Shown here piece after piece: positions 54,345 through 63,483 of a stretch of DNA of 64,000 nt. The notes beneath the pieces are model-generated. The model was not told where the DNA came from. It was given only the letters and a program-made list of their open reading frames with translations, and ran no database searches. Made by a program: the position numbers and the translations under genes. The stretch is from Desulfosporosinus sp. (GTDB taxonomy: Bacteria; Bacillota; Desulfitobacteriia; Desulfitobacteriales; Desulfitobacteriaceae). The stretch is from the NCBI GenBank assembly GCA_003513495.1, contig DOPM01000057.1:186001-250000 (forward strand). Direction: 5' to 3'. Within the stretch, counting starts at the first letter, position 1. Each line of letters starts with the position of its first letter.

Positions 54345-55120
54345 AGTCGTCCTTCCTCCTTCTCAACACACACTTCAATTCTACGAAGTTTTAAGGTATC
54401 CCGGGCTAGCGGTGAGATGACAGTCCCCTGTTTCACGTGGATCTTTGAGTCTTCGGGAAATCCATAGGCTTGTTTGTCCCCTAAGAACTTTTTCTCGAAG
54501 TAGATCTCGCCTCGCAGGGAAGCATTTTCTACATAGGGGGCTGATTGCTTGTGTTCATAGGTAATTGATGTCTGCTCTTGTTGGTCTAGGCTCTCGTATA
54601 CTCTGACGCCGTAGGTCTTTAATTTCTGGAGATATCCCTCATAGAGTTCTCTGTACGCTTGAGGGGTTTTCGCGGTCAAACCAAGGTACTCTATGACTAA
54701 CTCAAGGGGTTTCCCCTCGGAGATCCCACGTCCGATAATTTCGCTCATGGGGTTATCCCTAATTCCTAAGGCTGCTTTAGCAATAATATTGGGAGAACAT
54801 GCGGGGAGGATAATTTTATCCCACTCTCTCTTAGTTAAGGCGTCTTCAGTAGTGATCCATGTCATTCCTTCTGGTAGTATGGGTTTCGCCATATAGACTT
54901 GGTCACTAGGCAAAACGTTTAAGGTGTAGTTAGCTCCATAGCGGTTCTTGACGGAGTTTAAAACACGTCCAAAGTCTGGAACATAGTTTAAGAGGATAAG
55001 TCCGTTTTTTATAACTGCCATAGGTTTTCCGTTTCCAGCCAGGCCACTATTGAGGAGATTTTGTAGGGCCGGATCGGAGAGAATTCGACGAACGATTTGG
55101 TTGATAAGGTCTTCGTTCAT
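54341..55120 (-). CDS. Conserved eut-operon protein, possible flavoprotein fold
   Basis: The 259-aa protein is a type found in clostridial ethanolamine operons and lacks an assigned function. The N-terminus (MNEDLINQIVRRILSDPAL) forms an amphipathic helix like encapsulation peptides. The middle part has Rossmann-like features (VLPSDQVYMAKPILPEGM, KIILPACSPNIIAKAALGI) reminiscent of the flavoprotein family. The C-terminus (GTVISPLARDTLKLRRIEV) matches modules in EutT and EutQ of this operon. It is 3 nt from the EutT-PduL gene. Confidence 0.75.
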   Translation of the reverse strand: MNEDLINQIVRRILSDPALQNLLNSGLAGNGKPMAVIKNGLILLNYVPDFGRVLNSVKNRYGANYTLNVLPSDQVYMAKPILPEGMTWITTEDALTKREWDKIILPACSPNIIAKAALGIRDNPMSEIIGRGISEGKPLELVIEYLGLTAKTPQAYRELYEGYLQKLKTYGVRVYESLDQQEQTSITYEHKQSAPYVENASLRGEIYFEKKFLGDKQAYGFPEDSKIHVKQGTVISPLARDTLKLRRIEVCVEKEEGRL

Positions 55121-55123
55121 GGT

Positions 55124-56539
55124 TTATACCTCCATGAGCACTCCGTGGCTCTGTGGATCGATGAACGCCGCATTGGCTTCATCTAAGTCCAAGTGCAATT
55201 CTTTTTGGTATTGGTCACTAACTCGAATTAATACGTCCTCTAGAACCATCGGGCGTTGCCCTTGCAATTTGACGCGCACCCGATCTCCTTCCTTGAGAGA
55301 CCACTCTTTGGCATCATTGGTGTGCAGGTGAATATGCCGACTGGCGACCATTACACCAGCTTCTATGGCAACGCTTCCTTGAGGCCCGATGATCTGTAGG
55401 CCTGGGGTTCCTTCATGCTGGCCAGAATCTCTTATGACGGGTTTGATTCCGAGTTTAAAACAATCCGTGACACTGAGTTCGGCTTGTGTGCTTTTCCTTA
55501 CAGGTCCGAGTACACGTACGTTTTCGATCTGTCCTTTGGGTCCTACGAGGGTGACGGTTTCAGTCGCGGCGAACTGGCCGGGTTGAGAGAGAGCTTTTTG
55601 GGGAGTTAATTCATGGCCCTCTCCAAATAATGTTTTTAAATCATTCTGCGAGAGATGGAGATGCCGATTTGAGGTTCCTATTGGGACTTTTTTCTCGGTT
55701 TGCCCGTGTTTCTCGAGTTGCTCAGCTTTCACGGCGTTCACTGCTTTCTCGGCTTGGTCCTGGTTTATTCGTCCCAGTGCTTCACAAGCAAGGATATAGA
55801 AGGCACTAGAGAGGCGATTTAAGGCTTGGATGAGGTCGGTTCTGCTGCATACGCCCGCCTCGTCGGTGAAGGCTCGGTTGGCGTAGAGTTCGACTTCTCG
55901 CGATTTTGCTCTTAGGTGATGAAGTTTGGCGACGATTCTCCCATTTGTGTAACTCAAAGGTGTGTGGTCCACTCCAAAGTATTTTTGTGGATGGTGGGAG
56001 CGCTCGCGTAGGTCTCTAGGGCTTAGGCCAATTAGAGTCTCCCATTGAAAAGGAGTTTCTTTTACTTCACTGACCATGAGTTGCCGGGCAAAGGCGGAGA
56101 TTTCTTCTAGTTTTTGGATTAAGTTTACTTCACCGTATTGTTCGAAGAAGACTTGGGCTTCGATGAGTTCGCATTGAAAGAGGTCCAGTTGACCTCGGTA
56201 CACAACAACGGGGTGGTTTTTAGTGACTAAGTCCCCGGGGCGTAAATGGGTCATGTGTTCCGGCTTAACGCCTCCGGTGGGTTGCGGCTGCCTTTGTGAC
56301 AGTGCGTTCAGTTTTTCTTCGGACCGTCTTAAGTAGTAGGGTTTAATACTTTGTTGGGCATTGGAAAAGCTGCTCTTATTTAGGTCCTGAAGTCCGTTTC
56401 CTTCGATTTGAACCTCGATTCCCTTGGAGCGAATAAAATCCCGCGCAGAGGGTGTGATCACGCTCCCAGACGGTAGTATTATCATTGTTGCTTTGGTTTT
56501 GTGCCAATTGGCTCTGAGTTCGTTTTCTGTGACGATCAA
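55124..56539 (-). CDS. EutT-PduL fusion: cobalamin adenosyltransferase plus phosphotransacylase
   Basis: The 471-aa protein has two parts. Residues 1-270 are EutT-like: the start module GSVITPSARDFIRSKGIEV, then KPEHMTHLRPGDLVTKNHPVVVYRG and the helical bundle. It should adenosylate cobalamin for ethanolamine ammonia-lyase. Residues 283-471 are PduL: VPIGTSNRHLHLSQNDL and VASRHIHLHTNDAKEWSL carry the metal-binding His clusters. It converts acyl-CoA and phosphate to acyl-phosphate. The two are usually separate genes; the frame is continuous, with the full length of both parts. Confidence 0.9.
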   Translation of the reverse strand: MIVTENELRANWHKTKATMIILPSGSVITPSARDFIRSKGIEVQIEGNGLQDLNKSSFSNAQQSIKPYYLRRSEEKLNALSQRQPQPTGGVKPEHMTHLRPGDLVTKNHPVVVYRGQLDLFQCELIEAQVFFEQYGEVNLIQKLEEISAFARQLMVSEVKETPFQWETLIGLSPRDLRERSHHPQKYFGVDHTPLSYTNGRIVAKLHHLRAKSREVELYANRAFTDEAGVCSRTDLIQALNRLSSAFYILACEALGRINQDQAEKAVNAVKAEQLEKHGQTEKKVPIGTSNRHLHLSQNDLKTLFGEGHELTPQKALSQPGQFAATETVTLVGPKGQIENVRVLGPVRKSTQAELSVTDCFKLGIKPVIRDSGQHEGTPGLQIIGPQGSVAIEAGVMVASRHIHLHTNDAKEWSLKEGDRVRVKLQGQRPMVLEDVLIRVSDQYQKELHLDLDEANAAFIDPQSHGVLMEV

Positions 56540-56559
56540 GTCCGCTCACCTCCCTCTAC

Positions 56560-56594
56560 AGAAGTCAGAGATCAGATGCCAGAGATCAGAGGTT
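56560..56594. repeat. Heptanucleotide tandem array, second sequence type
   Basis: Five 7-nt units between eutT-pduL and the BMC-H gene: AGAAGTC, AGAGATC, AGATGCC, AGAGATC, AGAGGTT. The unit length is the same as in the TTCG arrays, but the sequence differs. Confidence 0.6.
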
Positions 56595-56632
56595 AGTTAT
56601 TGAACTTCTGACCTCGAACATCTAAAGTTTGC

Positions 56633-56944
56633 TTATTTATCTCCAAAACTTTTGTTGTCACCAATGGGTAGGATGTATTCCACGTCTCCGTGGGGGCGTG
56701 GTATAACGTGGACGCTAAGGAGAGCTCCGACTCGTTGGGCTGCTGCGGCTCCTGCATCGACAGCGGCTTTGACGGCTCCGACATCTCCTCGTACCATGAC
56801 TGAAACCAGTCCCCCAGAGACGTGCTCTTTTCCACACAAGGTCACATTGGCCGCTTTTAACATTTGATCGGCTGCTTCGATCGCAGGGATTAATCCTTTA
56901 GTCTCTATCATTCCGAGTGCTACAACACTTCGATCTTGTGCCAT
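56633..56944 (-). CDS. eutM: BMC-H hexameric shell protein (EutM/PduA-like)
   Basis: The 103-aa protein has the BMC start VVALGMIETKGLIPAIEAADQMLKAANV, the pore segment HVSGGLVSVMVRGDVGAVKAAVDAG and IPRPHGDVE. It forms hexagonal facets of the compartment. Start ATG at 56944 with GGAGGGAAC. Its closest relative in the window is the BMC-H at 59263. Confidence 0.93.
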   Translation of the reverse strand: MAQDRSVVALGMIETKGLIPAIEAADQMLKAANVTLCGKEHVSGGLVSVMVRGDVGAVKAAVDAGAAAAQRVGALLSVHVIPRPHGDVEYILPIGDNKSFGDK

Positions 56945-56961
56945 TTTGTTCCCTCCCTAAT

Positions 56962-56996
56962 TTCGTAGTTCGATATTCGATATTCGTGGTTCGATG
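56962..56996. repeat. Heptanucleotide tandem array in the BMC-H/aldehyde dehydrogenase spacer
   Basis: Five units: TTCGTAG, TTCGATA, TTCGATA, TTCGTGG, TTCGATG; nearly identical to 52042-52076. Confidence 0.75.
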
Positions 56997-57045
56997 CTTA
57001 TGCTCCATCCAGAGTCACTGGGCTTTATGGTCTCGTTATAATGAT

Positions 57046-58545
57046 CTACTTCATGCCGTTAAGGTGTTGCATGACTTGGTTAATAATTTCTTGAACCAAC
57101 TGGGCATCGACTTGCGGTGTTTGAGCCTGATTTTGAGTTTGGACTCTCTGACTGCTTCCCTTAGGGGTCATGGGTTCAACGGGTTTACGGTCTGGGATTC
57201 TCAGATGCCAGGCGACTCGTTTGATGTTTAGTAGGTGCAGGGGCGTGACGTTTTCTGAAACGCTCGATCCTGCCCAGGTTCCACAACCAAGGGTAAACGA
57301 AGGTGCAAGACCGGTAGTGGCTCCGACGCCGCCCATGGCGGCTGGGGTGTTGATGAGCAATCGGTTGACGGGTTTTTTGAGGGCAAACTCACGTATAACT
57401 TCTAGGTTGTTAGTGTGCATAGCGAGACTATGACCCACTCCGCCAGCTTCTAAGAGTTGGAAGCAGCGTTCGCAGCCTTCATGCCAGTCGGCAACTCGGT
57501 AAAATCCGAGGACGGTGGTGAGCTTTTCGTAGGATAAAGGCCATTGTGGACCGACACCGCTTAGGGGAGCAATTAGGCATCTTGTTCGATCGGGGATACT
57601 AATTCCTGCGAGTTGGGCGATAAATTTCGGGTCTTTTCCGACTACTTTTGGGTTAACACCTCCGTTTGGGAGCATGACGACCTTAGAGACTCTTGTGACA
57701 TCTTCGGGGTCGAGGAAGTGCGCGCCAAATCGTTTAAGATGGCTTATGAGTTCATCGGCAATACAATCTTCGGCCACGATGGCTTGTTCGGAGGCACAGA
57801 TAGTTCCGTTGTCAAAGGTTTTCCCCATGACGATATATTCGGCAGCTTTGGCAAGGTCGGCACTGCGTTCAACGAAGGCCGGGACATTTCCAGGGCCAAC
57901 ACCGAGGGCAGGTTTTCCACTGCTGTAGGCCGCTTTGACTAGGGCACTTCCACCAGTTGCTAGGATCATTGCAACGCTGGGGTGTTTCATGAGTTCGTTG
58001 GTAGCTCCCATAGAGACATTCATGATGCATCCTATTACTCCTTCAGGGGCTCCTGCTGCGACGGCTGCTTGGTGCATAATTTTTGCGGCTTCATTAGTGC
58101 AGCGTACGGCGCTGGGGTGAGGTGAAAAGACGATGGCGTTGCGGGCTTTGAGAGCTATCATGGCTTTATAGATTACGGTTGATGTGGGATTTGTAGTAGG
58201 AATAATCCCTGCTATGACTCCGACAGGTTCGGCAATTTCCCATAGCTTTTGTTCGTGATCTTCTCGAATGATTCCCACGGTTTTCATGGGTTTTATGAAG
58301 TCATATAGAGTTCGGGAAGCGAAGTAGTTTTTAAAGCATTTATCTTCGTAGTTTCCCATTCCGGTTTCGGAGACGGCCATCATAGCCAGTCCTGCTGCAT
58401 TTGCTTCGCCAGCTTCGCGCATCATGTCGATGATATGATCGACTTGTTCTTGAGTGAAGTCTTTAAGAGCTTCTTGGGCATTGCGCGCAGCTCGTACTAA
58501 ATTTCGGGCTTCTTGTAAGGAACATAGGTCTCGATCGAGTTCCAT
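57046..58545 (-). CDS. eutE: CoA-acylating aldehyde dehydrogenase of the microcompartment (EutE-like)
   Basis: The 499-aa protein has IIPTTNPTSTVIYKAMIALKARN, GPGNVPAFVE and the catalytic Cys in FDNGTICASEQ. It turns acetaldehyde and CoA into acetyl-CoA with NAD+. The C-terminus has a Gln-rich linker (about 465-480) and the helix DAQLVQEIINQVMQHLNGM, a typical encapsulation peptide that targets enzymes to the shell interior. Confidence 0.93.
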   Translation of the reverse strand: MELDRDLCSLQEARNLVRAARNAQEALKDFTQEQVDHIIDMMREAGEANAAGLAMMAVSETGMGNYEDKCFKNYFASRTLYDFIKPMKTVGIIREDHEQKLWEIAEPVGVIAGIIPTTNPTSTVIYKAMIALKARNAIVFSPHPSAVRCTNEAAKIMHQAAVAAGAPEGVIGCIMNVSMGATNELMKHPSVAMILATGGSALVKAAYSSGKPALGVGPGNVPAFVERSADLAKAAEYIVMGKTFDNGTICASEQAIVAEDCIADELISHLKRFGAHFLDPEDVTRVSKVVMLPNGGVNPKVVGKDPKFIAQLAGISIPDRTRCLIAPLSGVGPQWPLSYEKLTTVLGFYRVADWHEGCERCFQLLEAGGVGHSLAMHTNNLEVIREFALKKPVNRLLINTPAAMGGVGATTGLAPSFTLGCGTWAGSSVSENVTPLHLLNIKRVAWHLRIPDRKPVEPMTPKGSSQRVQTQNQAQTPQVDAQLVQEIINQVMQHLNGMK

Positions 58546-58567
58546 ACTAGCTGCACCTCCCTTTATG

Positions 58568-59215
58568 CTAGAATTTTAGGCCATTTTCACAAACGTCGAT
58601 TACAGCTCTCTGGAAGGCTTCACAGGCTGATTTGCAGGCACTTTGTGAACCGGTTAAGAGTCCGCCACCAAAGTTAGTTTCGGTCGGTGGTCCGTAAAAT
58701 GCTTTCATGGTAACCTCCGCAGCTTTTAAAGCCGCATCTAGGCCATACATTGCTTCGATTGGGGGCGCGATGAGGTAGGACAGTGCTTGCCCTTCTTCGA
58801 TTCCTGCCAGTTTAGAGAGATAACTTCCGGTTCGGGAGACGGTATGTGGGAACCAAGCGGTTTTTCCACCGTCACAAGTATAGAAGAAGCATTCATTTTC
58901 GAGGTGGTCGATGCAAGCATCAACTCCGGCTCGCACTTCGGCTGGGTTTTGACCGGCTAAGATTCCTATGATTTCTCCAGATAACGGACCTGAGGCTCGG
59001 GCTGCTCCGCAATAAAAACTTTTGGCATAGACAACTTCAACCTCAGCTTTTTTGGTAGCTTCATCTAAGGCTACGTAGGTTGAATCATCGATGTCTGCGG
59101 TGATCATGCCGATGGAACGCTGATAGCCAGTGAGGCCCAATTTTTCGGCGAGATCAGGGGCCACATTAGGGATTAATCTGACAGCTAATACTTTTGGCTT
59201 AATGGGCTCTATCAT
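58568..59215 (-). CDS. eutL: EutL tandem-BMC shell protein
   Basis: The 215-aa protein has two permuted BMC domains: VLAVRLIPNVAPDLAEKLGL, then GIITADIDD-type and FFYTCDGGKTAWFPHTVSRTGSYLS, ending with EVTMKAFYGPPTETNFGG. It forms trimers with a gated central pore for ethanolamine or products. It lies between the two BMC-H/ALDH genes. Confidence 0.94.
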   Translation of the reverse strand: MIEPIKPKVLAVRLIPNVAPDLAEKLGLTGYQRSIGMITADIDDSTYVALDEATKKAEVEVVYAKSFYCGAARASGPLSGEIIGILAGQNPAEVRAGVDACIDHLENECFFYTCDGGKTAWFPHTVSRTGSYLSKLAGIEEGQALSYLIAPPIEAMYGLDAALKAAEVTMKAFYGPPTETNFGGGLLTGSQSACKSACEAFQRAVIDVCENGLKF

Positions 59216-59262
59216 GGTTACCCTCCCTATTGATGCCGGACGTTTATCTTACTTCCGACGGT

Positions 59263-59598
59263 TTATTTCGTGTTCTCAACGTTTTTTGTTTTAGGCTTAT
59301 CATCGACTACAGGAAGCTTCGGTAAGATTGCTTCAAGCTCCTGATGCGGGCGTGGAATGACGTGACAACTGACGAGTTCTCCAACTCTCTCTGCTGCGGC
59401 GGCTCCAGCATCAACCGAGGCCTTGACAGCACCGACATCTCCTCGGACCATAACTGTTACTAAGGCACCACCTACTTTTACTTTCCCGATAAGGGTCACA
59501 TTTGCTGCTTTGACCATGGCATCGGCAGCTTCGATGGCTCCAACGATTCCGCGGGTTTCTACCATTCCTAGTGCAACAAGATCTTCTCTTATAGCCAT
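59263..59598 (-). CDS. BMC-H hexameric shell protein
   Basis: The 111-aa protein has EDLVALGMVETRGIVGAIEAADAMVKAANV and the pore KVGGALVTVMVRGDVGAV, then IPRPHQELE and a short charged tail. The start is ATG at 59598 after AGGAGAGAG; an earlier ATG at 59616 lies in the ribosome binding site. Confidence 0.93.
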   Translation of the reverse strand: MAIREDLVALGMVETRGIVGAIEAADAMVKAANVTLIGKVKVGGALVTVMVRGDVGAVKASVDAGAAAAERVGELVSCHVIPRPHQELEAILPKLPVVDDKPKTKNVENTK

Positions 59599-59735
59599 TG
59601 TGCTCTCTCCTCTCACTCTCTCTTTATAAATTGGTTACATATTTATTCTTACCACCCATTATATAAGGACAATTTAATTAACATAGAACACTTTATAGTC
59701 GAAACCACCTAGTAGAGTTGGCTTGCTACTGATCT

Positions 59736-60614
59736 TTACTCTAGATTAACACCCGACGCCTTAGCATCAAGAATTTTTTTAATTAAGCTTGCCAAGTGCG
59801 CTCCAGCTTCTGCTGCAGGAGTCCCACCTTTGTGAATATTACTGATCACTGTTCGCTCACTCTCTACCATGCCCAGTCGTGGATTGTATCCCATGTAGGC
59901 GCTCATACTTTCAGCAGTTCCCAATCCAGGGCGTTCTCCAATCAGGATTACAGCAACTTCGGGTTTCAACTCTTCACCGATTGTATCCATAACGGCTACT
60001 CGACCATTTCGAACAAAGATTGGGGTGCCTAGTTTAACACCCATTCCTTCAAGGCCCTGGATTAGGGCTGGAAGAAGGTTAGGAATATTAGCTTCAACCG
60101 CTTTACTGGATAGTCCGTCTGAAACAATGATTTGAACCATGGCTCCTTTTGGGCATCCTTTTGTGAGAATCTCTAAATTCTCTTCATCAAGTTTTCTTCC
60201 CAAGTCCGGTCGGGTGAGATATTCATCTTTCGACTTACAGAGGGTTTGAATGGAAACCATCTTATACTTTGCTGGAAATTCTTCCGGAACCACACCGAGT
60301 ACAGAGTCCTGCGCTACTGCGTGATCTGCGCGAAAACGAAGTAATGTATCCGTCAAAGGACGAGGTCCACTTCGCCATACTCCGATTCGAGCAGGTGTCG
60401 CAAGCTTCATCTCATTATAAATTTCCTTATTAACTGGATTGGGTACTTGTAAATAACGTTGCAAATCGATTTCTGCTAAATCTGTTATCTCACCTTCGTC
60501 CATAATCGATGAGTTTGCTAAAGGGGAAGAACTATTTGAACTTTGATTCTTTTCCTTCTCTATTCCTTTTAGTAACTCTTCCACGATCAAGCGAACACTA
60601 TCTTCTAAGCTCAT
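59736..60614 (-). CDS. eutC: Ethanolamine ammonia-lyase small subunit
   Basis: The 292-aa protein has a targeting-type N-terminal helix (SLEDSVRLIVEELLKGIE), a Ser/Asn linker, then the EutC core: ARIGVWRSGPRPLTDTLLRFRADHA, VSDGLSSKAVE, ERPGLGTAESMSAYMGY. With EutB it forms the adenosylcobalamin-dependent lyase that cleaves ethanolamine to acetaldehyde and ammonia. Confidence 0.96.
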   Translation of the reverse strand: MSLEDSVRLIVEELLKGIEKEKNQSSNSSSPLANSSIMDEGEITDLAEIDLQRYLQVPNPVNKEIYNEMKLATPARIGVWRSGPRPLTDTLLRFRADHAVAQDSVLGVVPEEFPAKYKMVSIQTLCKSKDEYLTRPDLGRKLDEENLEILTKGCPKGAMVQIIVSDGLSSKAVEANIPNLLPALIQGLEGMGVKLGTPIFVRNGRVAVMDTIGEELKPEVAVILIGERPGLGTAESMSAYMGYNPRLGMVESERTVISNIHKGGTPAAEAGAHLASLIKKILDAKASGVNLE

Positions 60615-60629
60615 TTTCTTATCCCCCCC

Positions 60630-61994
60630 TTACCTTGTGAATATCGTTGCATCACCAGCGCGGGCTGAAAGCTTACCCTTAGCTAGGATTCCCATGGATT
60701 CCGCCCATGCTTCAAACTCTGGTAATGGTCTTAGGTGAAAGAGTTCCCTCAACGTTGCAATATCGTGGTAGCTTGTACACTGGTAATTTAACATCACATC
60801 ATCCCCCATGGGGATCCCCATAAAGTATGTGCAGCCTGCCGCGGCAAGAAGAGTTGCAAGATTTTCAATATCATTTTGGTCTGCTTTCATGTGGTTGGTA
60901 TAACATGCATCCACTCCCATAGGTAAGCCTGTAAGTTTACCCATGAAATGGTCTTCCAGACCTGCCCTAGTCACTTGACGGGTATCATAAAGATATTCCG
61001 GACCGATAAAACCAACAACGGTATTCACTAAAAACGGGTTATAATGACGAGCTAAACCGTAACAGCGCGCCTCCAAGGTTACTTGGTCAGCACCATGATG
61101 TGCCTCAGATGAAAGCTCAGAACCTTGCCCTGTTTCGAAATACATAATATTGGGCCCAGTCGCGCGACCCTCTTTTAATCCTAGGGCATACGCTTCGTCT
61201 AAAATTTCTTTAGTGACTCCAAAAGCTTCGTTTCCAATCTGAGATCCTGCAATGGATTGGAATAACAAATGAACAGGAGCACCTTTTCGTAAGGCCTTCA
61301 TTTGAGTTGTGATATGCGCCAGAACACAAACCTGAGTAGGGATCTGCCATTCCTCTACAAAGTTATAGAGGGTTTCCAAGCTCCGGATGGTAGCGGGCAC
61401 AGAATCGTCAACGGGGTTAAGTCCTAACACTGCATCTCCCACACCATAAGACAATCCTTCACGCAAACTTGCTAAAATTCCATCAACCCCATCCGTAGGA
61501 TGATTCGGTTGAAGCCGGGAAGCCAGACACCCTGCTTTTCCAATCGTCGTATTACAATGAGCCAAGTTTTGAATTTTGGCAGCACCTAAAATCAGATCGA
61601 GATTGCTCATAAGTTTGGCGACGGCAGCGACCATCTCTGAGGTGAGACCGCGACTTATCCTATGGAGGGCAGATCCAGTAGTTTCAGTTCTAAGAATATA
61701 CTCTCGGAACTCTGCAACACTCCAATTTTTAATCGTATGATAGATCGGTTCGTTGACATCAGCATCAATAATGCGTGATACCTCGTCTTCCTCCAGTGGT
61801 ACAACAGGGTTTCTTCGTAGATCTTCCAAGGTTAATTCTGATAAAACTCGTTTGGCAGCAATCCGTTCTGCTGCATCTTCCGCAGCAATGCCAGCGAGAA
61901 TATCTCCTGACTTAACTTCGTTTGCTTTAGCCAGAACATCTTTGACATCTTTAAATTTAAAGGTTTGACCAAAAAGTCGTGTCTTCAGATTCAC
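60630..61994 (-). CDS. eutB: Ethanolamine ammonia-lyase large subunit
   Basis: The 454-aa TIM-barrel subunit has MNLKTRLFGQTFKFKDVKDVL, RISRGLTSEMVAAV, the substrate-binding GQGSELSSEAHHGADQVTLEAR (His and Glu) and VDACYTNHMKADQ. It binds adenosylcobalamin with EutC. It lies 15 nt before eutC. Confidence 0.97.
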   Translation of the reverse strand: MNLKTRLFGQTFKFKDVKDVLAKANEVKSGDILAGIAAEDAAERIAAKRVLSELTLEDLRRNPVVPLEEDEVSRIIDADVNEPIYHTIKNWSVAEFREYILRTETTGSALHRISRGLTSEMVAAVAKLMSNLDLILGAAKIQNLAHCNTTIGKAGCLASRLQPNHPTDGVDGILASLREGLSYGVGDAVLGLNPVDDSVPATIRSLETLYNFVEEWQIPTQVCVLAHITTQMKALRKGAPVHLLFQSIAGSQIGNEAFGVTKEILDEAYALGLKEGRATGPNIMYFETGQGSELSSEAHHGADQVTLEARCYGLARHYNPFLVNTVVGFIGPEYLYDTRQVTRAGLEDHFMGKLTGLPMGVDACYTNHMKADQNDIENLATLLAAAGCTYFMGIPMGDDVMLNYQCTSYHDIATLRELFHLRPLPEFEAWAESMGILAKGKLSARAGDATIFTR

Positions 61995-62021
61995 GATTTC
62001 ACATCCCTTCTGTGGAAAGTA

Positions 62022-63431
62022 TTAACGGGCAAAAATCAGAGTTTTGACAATAACAGGCACTGTATCTTGATAGGGTAATGGTTTAGCAATATCCAGAAAA
62101 TCTCCAAAGGCCAGCTCTATACCATCCAAACAAACCAAAGGTATAGCAGGAAGAAGTCTTTGCAGGGTTTGTCCAAGTACTTTAGCAATATCTTGTTGGG
62201 CAATAACCACTTTAGGCTCTCCCTTGATTAACGGCAATTCAGAGGCTAGAGTTTCAGCTAAGGTAAGAATCGTTAAAAAATCCGTATTGGGCAAAGGTGG
62301 AACTATCAGCGCAACTGTATGGTAGAGAGAGTCAAGATAATTATCTACAGATTTAAGCCACGAAAACTTACCTGACGTCTCCGATTCTGGAAAAACAGCT
62401 GGTACATTGCGTAAAGGCAATGAATGCTCGCTAACCGTAATTGTCGACCCTGATACATTCACAGTGTGAGCTCCCGCCCCGAGCACTGTAGCATGGATTG
62501 TTTCTGATCCTTCATGTATAGGGAAAGAGGAATAAATCCGACTCTCCTGAAATGCTTCTGCTAAGAGTGGCCCAACATCTCCGTGAATCCACCATTCCTC
62601 AATTCCAGGCAGATAAATATATTTTGCAACCCCTCCGGAAAAGACCACACCATCGATCTTAACATTCGGTAACAAATTCGTCATTACTAGGCAACTGTCC
62701 TGAGCAAGTAGAGGTTCTTGAAAAACAACCCGTTCCACACATTCCACCATACTCCGTAAGCAGTTTTTTACCGAAACTAATTCGTTTCCACTTTGAACTT
62801 TTGAGGTTTCTGTACAATACTCATTCAGTATCTTCTGGGCAGGAGAGGAAATGTAAGTTAAACGGTGCGATATTGGATCAACCTCTAAGAGCCGTCCACC
62901 AACATTGATACACGCTGTCCCTATACATTTACCCCGATCAAAATATGCAATATTTGTAGTCCCTCCACCGATGTCGATGTTGGCAATACACGCATGTAAG
63001 CGCTTGGAGAGCGCCTCGGCTCCCGATCCTTTTCCAGCGATTACACTTTCAAGATCTGGTCCAGCCGTCGCTACGACAAAATCTCCCGCATAATCTGCCA
63101 AAGAATGGATGATTTCCGAGGCGTTCTCTTTTTTAGCGGTCTCCCCAGTAATAATAATAGCCCCTGTGTCAATCTGTTCAGGCTTCACTCCTGCCTTCTC
63201 ATATTCTTTGGCGATTATTTTTCGAAGTGCGCCGCCGTCAACATGCCTGCGATCTTCAAAGGGAGTGAAGTGAACTTTACCCATATAGGAGATGCTTTTA
63301 TGGCTAATTTCTACTTTTGGCACTTGACTTCCAGGCATTACATTAACTAAGGTAAGCCGTGAAATGACCAACTGAGTCGTTGTTGTTCCGACATCGATCC
63401 CCACACTGACTAGAGTCATCTCTTTAGCCAT
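62022..63431 (-). CDS. eutA: Ethanolamine ammonia-lyase reactivating factor EutA
   Basis: The 469-aa ASKHA-fold ATPase has SVGIDVGTTTTQLVISRL (phosphate 1) and ANIDIGGGTTNIAYFDRGK (phosphate 2), and TATVLGAGAHTVN near the adenosine motif. It ejects damaged cofactor from the lyase. It is directly upstream of eutB. Confidence 0.95.
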   Translation of the reverse strand: MAKEMTLVSVGIDVGTTTTQLVISRLTLVNVMPGSQVPKVEISHKSISYMGKVHFTPFEDRRHVDGGALRKIIAKEYEKAGVKPEQIDTGAIIITGETAKKENASEIIHSLADYAGDFVVATAGPDLESVIAGKGSGAEALSKRLHACIANIDIGGGTTNIAYFDRGKCIGTACINVGGRLLEVDPISHRLTYISSPAQKILNEYCTETSKVQSGNELVSVKNCLRSMVECVERVVFQEPLLAQDSCLVMTNLLPNVKIDGVVFSGGVAKYIYLPGIEEWWIHGDVGPLLAEAFQESRIYSSFPIHEGSETIHATVLGAGAHTVNVSGSTITVSEHSLPLRNVPAVFPESETSGKFSWLKSVDNYLDSLYHTVALIVPPLPNTDFLTILTLAETLASELPLIKGEPKVVIAQQDIAKVLGQTLQRLLPAIPLVCLDGIELAFGDFLDIAKPLPYQDTVPVIVKTLIFAR

Positions 63432-63483
63432 GATATTTTCTTTAACTCCAATCTTTTAAGAGGCTTTTCTTCCAAGATACGTA

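Noticed and set aside
56593..56835. 80-codon minus-strand frame
   Set aside because: It lies inside the BMC-H gene in another frame, and the BMC domain is unmistakable.
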